NCBI GenBank assembly: GCA_024654485.1
Contig: JANLHO010000024.1
Coordinates: 1 to 11,847, forward strand
Source: Patescibacteria group bacterium
GTDB lineage: Bacteria > Patescibacteriota > Minisyncoccia > Phycocordibacterales > UBA2100
Direction: 5' to 3'
DNA: 11,847 nucleotides
This document shows, one piece after another, positions 1 to 5,688 of the stretch (position 1 is the stretch's first letter; each line of letters begins with the position of its first letter). A model generated the notes under the pieces. The model worked only from the letters and a program-made list of their open reading frames with translations. It did not search any database and had not been told where the DNA came from. A program made the position numbers and the translations under genes.

Positions 1-2
1 AG

Positions 3-27
3 CCCGCGGGCGCGGATTATAAACAAG
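3..27. repeat. 25-bp direct repeat, copy 1 (cut by the window edge)
   Basis: The 25 bases here recur exactly at 1221-1245 in the same orientation. In the second copy they form the right part of a 36-nt imperfect palindrome. The left part of this first copy lies outside the window, so whether it is also palindromic cannot be seen. It lies just past the 3' end of the shikimate kinase gene. Confidence 0.8.
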
Positions 28-29
28 TG

Positions 30-63
30 GCGCCGGAGCGGGGGTTGGACCCGCATCCGGCGC
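30..63 (-). terminator. hairpin after the shikimate kinase gene
   Basis: GCGCCGGA (30-37) pairs with TCCGGCGC (56-63), and GCGGG (38-42) pairs with CCCGC (50-54), with one bulged A at 55. The hairpin begins 2 nt past the stop codon of the minus-strand gene at 66-590. The sequence that follows on the minus strand is only moderately T-rich, so this is a terminator-like or 3'-end-stabilising hairpin rather than a textbook intrinsic terminator. Confidence 0.55.
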
Positions 64-65
64 TT

Positions 66-590
66 TCATTTCGATGCCTCCTCCCACGCGCGGAGCGTAC
101 GCAGCACGCGCTGGGCAATCTCCTCGGCGGGCGCTTCCACGCTCACCTTTACTGTGATGTGCGCCACCTCCTCGTAGATGGAGCGCCGCTGAAGGAAAAG
201 CTTCTCCAGCTTGTCTGCAAGCGGACGGCCTACTTCTGCCGACTTCCTCTCCCGCCTCTGAAGTAGGATTGGTAGTGCGACATCAAGCCAGACCACCACG
301 CCGCAAGATTTCATGATGGCACGGTTCTCCGGCCGACAGACCGCCCCACCGCCGGTGGAGACGACGCACCGCAACTTTTTGGCCGCAGCACTTAAGGCCG
401 CGGTCTCAAGATTGCGGAAATGCTCCTGCCCGTACCTTGCGAAGATTTCGGGGATACTAATCCCCGACGTTCTCTCTATCTCCGAATCAAGGTCAACGAA
501 CTCGCGTGCCATTTCTGCCGCGAGAATGCGCCCTACCTTCGTCTTACCCGACAGCATCGGGGCGACGAGATATAGGTTCTTCCACATCAT
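66..590 (-). CDS. aroK: shikimate kinase family protein
   Basis: This 174-aa protein has the usual length of shikimate kinases, which phosphorylate the 3-hydroxyl of shikimate with ATP in the chorismate pathway. Visible family motifs are a P-loop around residues 10-17 (APMLSGKT), FVDLD at 31-35, FRNLE at 58-62 (shikimate-binding Arg), the GGG motif at 80-82, GRPL at 121-124 in the lid, and RRSIYEE near 135-141. The first P-loop glycine is alanine (A10), which is unusual. The ATG at 590 is chosen because it overlaps the upstream stop as ATGA, which implies translational coupling with the gene at 587-1051. An in-frame extension further upstream exists but would run across that whole neighbour. 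No other shikimate-pathway gene is visible, so the substrate could differ; the family call is firm, the exact reaction is not. Confidence 0.85.
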   Translation of the reverse strand: MMWKNLYLVAPMLSGKTKVGRILAAEMAREFVDLDSEIERTSGISIPEIFARYGQEHFRNLETAALSAAAKKLRCVVSTGGGAVCRPENRAIMKSCGVVVWLDVALPILLQRRERKSAEVGRPLADKLEKLFLQRRSIYEEVAHITVKVSVEAPAEEIAQRVLRTLRAWEEASK

Positions 591-1051
591 GGCTGTACCC
601 CACCCATCATGCTCCACACGCCTTGCGCGATGAAGTGCGCAATGAGCGCGCCCGGCTCGCGGATACTGGTGATGTCGTACGCGAGCGATGTTCTCGGGAA
701 CATCTCCTTCAATTGCGCACGGGGCCCACCGATAGCGACCACGAACCTGAACCGCGCCACCTCGCGATGGAGCCGAGAAAGCTCTTGCCAGTGCTCTCGG
801 TTTTCGTCGCGCACGATGAGTGCGCACGGCATCCTCGCGCCAAGCGCGCGGTTGAGCACGTCAAAGCTCCATTCCGAATGCAGGGCTGACATGCAGTTGA
901 CTAGCAGATCAACTGCATCCAGTTCTGCGGTCGTACCCGATGACAGGAAGCCTATATCGGCTTCCGGCACTTGTCTACGCAGGTGCGGAAGGATGCTATC
1001 CCCGACATCGCTGCCGAGACCTGCGTCAAAGGCAACAAATCCTATTTTCAT
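587..1051 (-). CDS. unrecognised 154-aa protein, possibly a nucleotide-binding alpha/beta fold
   Basis: I do not recognise this family with certainty. The protein has alternating hydrophobic strands and helices: IGFVAF near the N-terminus, DLLVNCMSA near residues 48-56, then CALIVRDEN and FVVAIGGP. It has no signal peptide or membrane segment. The pattern of a hydrophobic strand, a Ser/Glu-containing helix and a strand ending in a charged turn loosely recalls nucleoside 2-deoxyribosyltransferase or TIR-like folds, but this is only a resemblance by eye. The start is well supported: GGAGGAAA sits about 5 nt before the ATG, one of the few good Shine-Dalgarno sites in the window. It is the first gene of a two-gene operon and overlaps the shikimate kinase gene by 4 nt, so the two products may act in one process. 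Confidence 0.75.
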   Translation of the reverse strand: MKIGFVAFDAGLGSDVGDSILPHLRRQVPEADIGFLSSGTTAELDAVDLLVNCMSALHSEWSFDVLNRALGARMPCALIVRDENREHWQELSRLHREVARFRFVVAIGGPRAQLKEMFPRTSLAYDITSIREPGALIAHFIAQGVWSMMGGVQP

Positions 1052-1092
1052 GGGGATTTCCTCCCAATCTAGTGTTCCGTGGAAGACGGGCG

Positions 1093-1184
1093 TGTAAAAG
1101 AGCTGTGCAAGCCCTTTTACATGCCTGCAGCCGGCCGCAGAGATGCGGCGCGGGCTGGGGCGATTCTACGCATAGTGGCGTAGA
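1093..1184. repeat. three consecutive hairpins upstream of the hypothetical-shikimate kinase operon
   Basis: Three stem-loops lie end to end. TGTAAAAG (1093-1100) pairs with CTTTTACA (1114-1121). CAGCC and CCGC (1128-1138) pair with GCGG and GGCTG (1145-1157). TCTACGC (1165-1171) pairs with GCGTAGA (1178-1184). The third shares its arms with the long palindrome at 8532-8567. They belong to a roughly 300-nt gap between secF and the 154-aa gene in which no coding region is convincing. Confidence 0.6.
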
Positions 1185-1209
1185 GATGCAAACCCGGCCG
1201 GAGATGGGA

Positions 1210-1245
1210 CTTGTTTATAACCCGCGGGCGCGGATTATAAACAAG
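1210..1245. repeat. 36-nt imperfect palindrome containing direct-repeat copy 2
   Basis: CTTGTTTATAA (1210-1220) pairs with TTATAAACAAG (1235-1245). After one mismatch, CCGCG pairs with CGCGG, leaving a two-base centre. The right 25 nt (1221-1245) are identical to 3-27. An operator, a recombination site or a dispersed palindromic repeat are all possible; there is no U-tract. Confidence 0.75.
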
Positions 1246-1257
1246 GGGGGTGAATCT

Positions 1258-1299
1258 ATGAGCGCTTTCCACGCCACTTCTCTACCACGACCCCGGTAG
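1258..1299 (+). other. 13-codon mini-ORF with a strong ribosome binding site
   Basis: A GGGGGGTG stretch ends a few bases before an ATG at 1258. The reading frame runs 13 codons and its TAG lies inside the left arm of the hairpin at 1291-1327. It could be a leader peptide, the remnant of a lost plus-strand gene, or chance. No plus-strand gene follows. Confidence 0.2.
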
Positions 1300-1327
1300 T
1301 ACAACGCTCCGCGTTGTACTACCGGGG
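1291..1327 (-). terminator. perfect 17-bp hairpin after secF
   Basis: The arms 1291-1307 and 1311-1327 are perfectly complementary (17 bp) around a 3-nt loop, and the ends are CCCC/GGGG. It lies 26 nt beyond the secF stop on the minus strand. No U-tract follows on either strand, so it is terminator-like but not canonical. Confidence 0.6.
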
Positions 1328-1353
1328 CAGGCAAGCAGCGGGCTATATTTTCC

Positions 1354-2256
1354 CTATTTGCGTTTCCAGTGTTCAACTACAACCAACAACGGAGTAGCTA
1401 AAGCGATGGATGAGTACGTACCGGCTATGATACCGACCAGAAGCGTGAGCGCGAAATCCTGCGTAGCCGCCGGACCGAGCAGGTAGAGCGCGAGGAGCGC
1501 GAAGAGCGTCGTTAGAGAAGTGTTGATGGAGCGTGTGAGAGTCTGGCTTACGCTCCTTCCGGCGGTCTCGGCAAAATCTTCCTTGCGCCCCTTATCCTGA
1601 TTGATGCGCAGGTTCTCCCTCACCCTGTCAAAGACCACTATGGTGTCGTGTATGGAAAATCCTAGCACCGTGAGGACGGCTGTGACGAAAAGCGAGTCTA
1701 TCTGCGCGCCCGTGAAGTACCCCAGCGCAGCGTAGAAGCCGACGGGGACGAGCATGTCGTGCAGGAGCGCCACAAGCGCTATAAAGCCGTAGACCCACGA
1801 GGAGACCGGTTTGGAAACCTTGCGGAATGCGAACGCGATGAAAAGCAGGATGCAGACCAAGACAAGTACGAGCGCGATGAGGGATTTGTTGCGCAGCTCC
1901 GTGCCGATGGTGGGGCCGACTTCCGTGAGATGGCTCACGGTCGCCGGATTTGTCCCCCCTATGGAGAGGATGGACGGCAGATTATCCCTCTGCGCCTCCG
2001 TGAGATTGGCGGTGCGCAAAATGTAGTCGCTCTCGCCGGCCGCGCGGAGCGAGTACCCGGAGAAGCCCGCGGAATCCAGCGACGCTTCCAGCGCCTGCGG
2101 CGCGGGGCGACCGCCTTCGTACGTCATCTGCACGAGCGTGCCTCCCGTGAAATCAATGCCGAGGTGCAGCCCAAAAAGCGAAATGGAGAAGACGGCAGCG
2201 GCGATGATAGCCGCCGTGATACCGAAGAATATGTTTCTGTTTTTTACGATGAACAT
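1354..2256 (-). CDS. secF: protein translocase subunit SecF
   Basis: This 300-aa protein has the normal SecF length. SecF works with SecD in the inner membrane, using the proton gradient to help pull preproteins out of SecYEG. The first membrane segment is at about 9-30, followed by the conserved GIDFTGGT motif (33-40), a periplasmic domain to about 125, and five further membrane segments in the C-terminal half. The signature helix VLGFSIHDTIVVFDRVRENL (198-217) holds the conserved Asp204 and Asp210 region. The gene starts 21 nt after the secD stop and is surely co-transcribed with it. No clear Shine-Dalgarno site precedes the ATG, so translation may be coupled to secD or rely on an A/T-rich leader. 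Confidence 0.96.
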   Translation of the reverse strand: MFIVKNRNIFFGITAAIIAAAVFSISLFGLHLGIDFTGGTLVQMTYEGGRPAPQALEASLDSAGFSGYSLRAAGESDYILRTANLTEAQRDNLPSILSIGGTNPATVSHLTEVGPTIGTELRNKSLIALVLVLVCILLFIAFAFRKVSKPVSSWVYGFIALVALLHDMLVPVGFYAALGYFTGAQIDSLFVTAVLTVLGFSIHDTIVVFDRVRENLRINQDKGRKEDFAETAGRSVSQTLTRSINTSLTTLFALLALYLLGPAATQDFALTLLVGIIAGTYSSIALATPLLVVVEHWKRK

Positions 2257-2277
2257 AAAATCAGTGCGTAGAGAAGA

Positions 2278-3594
2278 TTACAGACGAATTCCGGAGCCGA
2301 GTAGGGACTTTGCGACGCCTCCCTTCCCGCCTATGCCGAGCGCCATGAGGAAAGTGCGGGAGACGGAAATGGCGGTCAGCATGGAAACGAGGACGCCTAG
2401 CCCGAATACGAGCGCGAACCCTTGCACGATGGACGAGCCGAACCAGAAAAGTATGACGGCCGTTATCATTGAGGAGATATTGGAATCGCGTATGGAAGGC
2501 CACGCGCGCGAGAACCCTTCGCGAATGGATTCCGCCGCCGTTTTGCCGGTTCGGAGCTCTTCCTTCATGCGCTCAAAGATAAGAATGTTGGCATCCACAG
2601 CCATGCCGATGGAGAGGATGAATGCGGCGATGCCTGCCGCCGTGAGCGTCACCGGAATGAGCTTGAAGAGAGCGAGCATGGCGATAATGTAGAGCGAGAG
2701 CGCCACGACCGCGAGAATGCCCGGCAGGCGGTACCACAGCATCATGAAGAGCGCGACTGCGCCTATACCCCAGAGAGCCGCCAGAAGCCCGTCCTGCACC
2801 GCCTGCGCACCGAGTGTACCGGAGACTGTCTGCGTGGAGATAAGCGTGATGGGGACCGGCAATGCGCCGTAGCTTAGGTTGCGGGCGAGCTCTTTGGCAC
2901 CCTCGGCGGTAAAATTGCCCGATATGACGGCTGTGCCGCCTGCTATGGCTTCGCGTATGACGGGGACGGAGATGGGAGCGCCGTCCAAGAATATCCCGAA
3001 CTGCCGGCCCACGTTCTCCTTGGTGAGATCCGCGAATATCCGCGAGCCCTCGGAGTCAAAGTTTAGAACGACTACCGGCTCGTTGAGACCGACCGTTCCC
3101 TCAAACTGCAGCTCCGCGCTCTTCAGATTTTTCCCAGTGAGGGATGCCGGAGCAAATGCCGCATTTATGCTCGTAGTGGAGGTATCTGATGGCACGCTCG
3201 CACCTTCTTTTAGGAGCCGGAATTCCAGGACCGGCGTCTCGCCTATGAGCTGAATGGCTTTTTGCGTATCGGTGACGCCCGGCAGCTCAACGATGAGACG
3301 CTGCTCTGATGTGCCGGAGAGCACGCTCGCCGTTTCCGTCTGGACGATTGGCTCGGAAACGCCGAAGAGATTGACGCGGCGCTCTATCGTATCGCGCAGC
3401 GCCGCCATGGAGTCGGCCGAATCCGCCGCATGGATATTGGAGAGGTCCGCGCGGTAGATAAGCTGCGTCCCACCGGAGAGGTCAAGCCCGAGCTTGAAAG
3501 GCCGCGAGGCGGTCATCTGCGAGCTGTACACGAACCACGCAATGCCAGCCGCCGCGAGGAAAATGAAAAGCACCGCGAGCCTCGTTTTCAACAT
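2278..3594 (-). CDS. secD: protein translocase subunit SecD
   Basis: This 438-aa protein is a compact SecD, shorter than the roughly 615 aa of the E. coli protein but within the short forms of many bacteria. The N-terminal membrane segment (about 5-24) leads to the LGLDLSGGT motif (35-43). The extracytoplasmic P1 region follows, with LPGVTDTQKAIQLIGETPVL near 104-123 and a second subdomain to about 250. The last five membrane segments start near 262. The key helix GMAVDANILIFERMKEEL (330-347) carries Asp334, the conserved proton-relay residue. It is the first gene of the secD-secF operon. A TATACT box lies only 8-13 nt before the ATG, suggesting a very short or absent leader. Homology is clear throughout and no domain seems missing beyond the usual short P1. 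Confidence 0.96.
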   Translation of the reverse strand: MLKTRLAVLFIFLAAAGIAWFVYSSQMTASRPFKLGLDLSGGTQLIYRADLSNIHAADSADSMAALRDTIERRVNLFGVSEPIVQTETASVLSGTSEQRLIVELPGVTDTQKAIQLIGETPVLEFRLLKEGASVPSDTSTTSINAAFAPASLTGKNLKSAELQFEGTVGLNEPVVVLNFDSEGSRIFADLTKENVGRQFGIFLDGAPISVPVIREAIAGGTAVISGNFTAEGAKELARNLSYGALPVPITLISTQTVSGTLGAQAVQDGLLAALWGIGAVALFMMLWYRLPGILAVVALSLYIIAMLALFKLIPVTLTAAGIAAFILSIGMAVDANILIFERMKEELRTGKTAAESIREGFSRAWPSIRDSNISSMITAVILFWFGSSIVQGFALVFGLGVLVSMLTAISVSRTFLMALGIGGKGGVAKSLLGSGIRL

Positions 3595-3601
3595 GGGCAG
3601 T

Positions 3602-3629
3602 AGTATACGCGCCTCTAAAAGATGCGCAA
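3602..3629 (-). promoter_or_regulatory. possible secD promoter
   Basis: On the minus strand TATACT (3607-3602) is a good -10 box, and TTGCGC (3629-3624), 16 nt upstream, is a weak -35. A start site about 7 nt downstream would fall within a few bases of the secD ATG (3594), giving a near-leaderless mRNA. This is inferred from sequence only. Confidence 0.35.
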
Positions 3630-3682
3630 TAGAGCCACATTAAACCGCTCTCCGCCGGCTGGCGTACGGTGTGAGCCGTTTA

Positions 3683-3765
3683 TTCTACTTCGCCGAATAC
3701 CCCGCAGCTCGCTGCGGGGATGAAGGCGAGAGTAGAACCCTTCGTAGCTTTAGCGAAGTAGGGTT
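3683..3765. repeat. large bulged hairpin plus a second hairpin between folD and secD
   Basis: The inner stem CCCCGCAGC (3700-3708) pairs with GCTGCGGGG (3711-3719). The outer stem TTCTACT and TCGCC (3683-3694) pairs with GGCGA and AGTAGAA (3725-3737) across one bulge. Directly abutting it, AACCC plus TTCG (3736-3744) pairs with CGAA and GGGTT (3755-3765) across a 3-nt bulge. No coding region is seen in the 232-nt gap 3595-3826. The structures follow folD and precede secD, so they may end or protect the folD transcript. Confidence 0.6.
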
Positions 3766-3791
3766 ATCGGCTATGAAGAATTCCGCAGATA

Positions 3792-3812
3792 CCTCGCAGC
3801 TCTGCTGCGAGG
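3792..3812 (-). terminator. 9-bp hairpin just after folD
   Basis: CCTCGCAGC (3792-3800) pairs perfectly with GCTGCGAGG (3804-3812) around a 3-nt loop, 14 nt past the folD stop. On the plus strand it is followed by a run of six T (3820-3825), but no plus-strand gene feeds into it. On the minus strand, the folD direction, the A/U run lies before the stem, so it is not a canonical terminator for folD. Its stem closely resembles the inner stem at 3700-3719. Confidence 0.5.
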
Positions 3813-3826
3813 AGCTTCATTTTTTC

Positions 3827-4630
3827 TTACTTTGATGCTCCAACTAGCGTGAGGAGGTTGCGAAATATCATTGCCACGGCGACGGGTCCGACGCCGCCGG
3901 GGACGGGAGTGAAAACGGCTGCCTTCTCAGCACACGCAGGGTCTGCGTCGCCCGCTATTTTCTTTTTTAGCTCGCTCGTCCCCGCGTCAATGAGCGCGAC
4001 GCCTGCTCTTATATGTTCCGGCCTTATCATGCCCGGATTCCCCGCGCCCGAGACGATTATGTCGGCATCTTTCAGATCCTCAATGCTCCCCTCCTCAAGC
4101 GTGAACATGGACACTTCCGCGCCAAGGCTCCGCAGAAGCCACGCACTCGGAGCGCCCACGAGCCTTCCTGCGCCGATGACTACCGTGCGCTTGCCTCGTA
4201 TCTCCACTCCCCCCTTTTTCAACAACTCCACTACCGCGAGCGCGACCGGAGCGTGCACCATCCTCTCACTTTCAGAAACAGCGGGATTGAGAGCGTCCAC
4301 ATCCTTGTCGCTTGGTATCGCGGAGAGAACCGCATCGGTATCTACCTGCTTGGGCAGGGGCAGCTGCACGATGAGGGCATCCGTGCGCTCCGCGAGCTCG
4401 CGCACGGCGGCCACCACCTCTTCTGTAGTGCTGCTGTCGGGGAGATTCACCCGCGCCATCTCAATGCCGAGCTGCTCCGCGCTCCTCGTCTTGATACGCA
4501 CGAAAGATTCTATGACGGGATTCTCCCCCGCGACGATGATGCCGAGACGTATCGTGCGGCCCACCTCCGCATAGCGCGGCGCCAGCTCCTTGTAGATACT
4601 TCTCGCTACCGCTTTTCCGTCTATTATCAT
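3827..4630 (-). CDS. folD: FolD-like methylenetetrahydrofolate dehydrogenase/cyclohydrolase, divergent
   Basis: This 267-aa protein is slightly shorter than typical FolD (about 285 aa), the bifunctional cytosolic enzyme that interconverts 5,10-methylene- and 10-formyl-tetrahydrofolate. Family motifs are present: VQLPLP (88-93), DKDVD (108-112), VIGAGRLVGAP (151-161) in the Rossmann part, and TPVPGGVGP (241-249) near the end. Catalytic Lys is retained at K47 (FVRIK), but the partner tyrosine of the usual YVxxK motif is Phe43. The DVDGFHP stretch reads DVDALNP, and the usual GRSxxVG cofactor loop reads GAGRLVG. These changes suggest altered catalysis or cofactor choice. The gene is the last of a run with the epimerase; a 34-nt palindrome occupies the 35-nt gap, ending just before a short T-run and the ATG. 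The family is certain, full activity is not. Confidence 0.9.
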   Translation of the reverse strand: MIIDGKAVARSIYKELAPRYAEVGRTIRLGIIVAGENPVIESFVRIKTRSAEQLGIEMARVNLPDSSTTEEVVAAVRELAERTDALIVQLPLPKQVDTDAVLSAIPSDKDVDALNPAVSESERMVHAPVALAVVELLKKGGVEIRGKRTVVIGAGRLVGAPSAWLLRSLGAEVSMFTLEEGSIEDLKDADIIVSGAGNPGMIRPEHIRAGVALIDAGTSELKKKIAGDADPACAEKAAVFTPVPGGVGPVAVAMIFRNLLTLVGASK

Positions 4631-4633
4631 AAA

Positions 4634-4667
4634 AACATTCTCACATTCTTAAGAATATAAGAATGTT
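4634..4667. promoter_or_regulatory. 34-nt AT-rich palindrome between the epimerase gene and folD
   Basis: AACATTCT (4634-4641) mirrors AGAATGTT (4660-4667) around a perfect 12-nt centre, ATTCTTAAGAAT (4645-4656). The sequence carries four copies of an ACATTCT/AGAATRT heptamer. It touches the epimerase stop codon, and on the minus strand it is followed by TTTTT and then the folD ATG. It could be an operator, or an attenuator-like hairpin with a short U-run. Confidence 0.6.
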
Positions 4668-5571
4668 ATTTTAATCCCATCTCCTTTTTTAATTCCGCGA
4701 TGCCGTCTTCTATGCGCACCGTCGGCTCCCACCCTAGCAGCTCTTTTGCCTTTTTGTTGTCGGCGAGAGTGTCGTGCGGCTCAAGCCGAGGCTCTACGTG
4801 CGACGACTCCCCTCCCACCATAGCGGCGATGTCGTTGATGGAAACGTTGTTGCCCGCGCCGATGTTGAGCGCCTCTCCCTTGCCCACGCTTGTGGATTCT
4901 GCGGCGAGAATGTTGGCGCGCACCACATCGCTCACGTGAGTGAAGTCCCTCGTCTGCGTGCCGTCGCCGGTTATGGTCAGCGGCTTACCGCTCTTGCGCA
5001 GCTCAAGGAATTTGCCGACTACGAGGGCGTAGGCGCCTTCGGGGTCAAAGCCCGGCCCGTAGACGTTGAAATAGCGCAAGGAAACGGTGGAAAGCCCGTA
5101 GACATCGCTCCAGAGCCGGCATGATAGCTCGCCTACATACTTCTGCAGCCCGTACGGACTCTTGGGGTGCGGGGGCATTTCCTCCGAAAGCGGCATGACT
5201 GGCTGGTCGCCGTAAGCGGAGCTTGAGGCGGCATAGACGACGCGCTTCACTCCGGCCTCGTGCGCCGCGCGCAAGACGGATACGGTACCTCCGGCATTCA
5301 CCGAGAACGTGAGCTCGGGATTCTCTATGGAAAACTGCACGCGGGGCAGCGCCGCCTCGTGGAAAACGTATGAAGCGCCCGCCATGATGGGTGCTAGCTT
5401 TTCGCCTTCGCGAATGTCCACCTCGTGGTAGGTCACCCCTTCGTGCAGGCGGTCTTCGCGCTTGCCGCCCGCGTAATTGTCTACGACATGCACATCGTCC
5501 CCGCGCTCCAGAAAAGCCTTGGCCAAATGCGACCCGATAAATCCAGCGCCTCCGGTAACAACTACTTTCAT
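4666..5571 (-). CDS. NAD-dependent nucleotide-sugar epimerase (extended SDR family)
   Basis: This 301-aa protein belongs to the extended short-chain dehydrogenase/reductase family, close to UDP-glucose/UDP-GlcNAc 4-epimerases, which act on nucleotide sugars in the cytosol. The NAD-binding TGGAGFIGSH motif is at 6-15, with Asp31 ending strand 2, as expected for NAD preference. The catalytic triad is visible: serine in AASSSAYG (114-121), Tyr140 and Lys144 in YGLQK. RYFNVYGPG (166-174) and GDGTQTRDFTHVSD (202-215) are typical substrate-side motifs. The exact sugar cannot be read from the sequence. It lies downstream of the sugar transferase and likely feeds it or the GT4 enzyme. Its ATG overlaps the TGA of a short upstream ORF (5568-5669), a possible coupling. 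No strong Shine-Dalgarno site is seen. Confidence 0.9.
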   Translation of the reverse strand: MKVVVTGGAGFIGSHLAKAFLERGDDVHVVDNYAGGKREDRLHEGVTYHEVDIREGEKLAPIMAGASYVFHEAALPRVQFSIENPELTFSVNAGGTVSVLRAAHEAGVKRVVYAASSSAYGDQPVMPLSEEMPPHPKSPYGLQKYVGELSCRLWSDVYGLSTVSLRYFNVYGPGFDPEGAYALVVGKFLELRKSGKPLTITGDGTQTRDFTHVSDVVRANILAAESTSVGKGEALNIGAGNNVSINDIAAMVGGESSHVEPRLEPHDTLADNKKAKELLGWEPTVRIEDGIAELKKEMGLK

Positions 5572-5669
5572 ACCTGTACTCTAGAGCCGACCTGCCCCGT
5601 AGCCGACGCGTTGCGTCGTGGTACTGGGGTGAATCCAGCGCCTCCCGTCACCACTATCTTGTGTGCCAT
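5568..5669 (-). pseudogene. N-terminal remnant of a second SDR epimerase
   Basis: An ATG at 5669 opens a 33-codon frame beginning MAHKIVVTGGAGF, the unmistakable NAD-binding start of an SDR epimerase. It parallels KVVVTGGAGF of the intact gene just downstream, but with several synonymous codon differences. After Phe13 the homology stops, exactly where a hairpin with CCCC/GGGG ends (5596-5630) begins. The frame ends at a TGA that overlaps the ATG of the intact epimerase. The first gene of a former tandem pair appears to have lost all but its first 13 codons. It might still be translated as a leader peptide. Confidence 0.6.
5596..5630. repeat. CCCC/GGGG-ended hairpin between the sugar transferase and epimerase genes
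   Basis: A perfect CGACGC (5604-5609) / GCGTCG (5613-5618) stem with a GTT loop extends through bulges to GTA/TAC and CCCC/GGGG. The layout resembles the perfect hairpin at 1291-1327. It joins directly to the truncated epimerase start. Confidence 0.5.
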
Positions 5670-5688
5670 ATCAGCGTATCTTACCAAA

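Noticed and set aside
313..633. Plus-strand open frame opposite the shikimate kinase gene
   Set aside because: It lies entirely antisense to a gene with clear kinase motifs and shows no family features; it is a shadow frame typical of GC-rich DNA.
3792..3825. Hairpin plus T-run as an intrinsic terminator on the plus strand
   Set aside because: The shape fits, but no plus-strand gene lies upstream within several kilobases, so its role as a terminator is unsupported.
3849..4660. Plus-strand open frames over folD
   Set aside because: They are antisense to a gene with clear FolD motifs and carry no recognisable domain.
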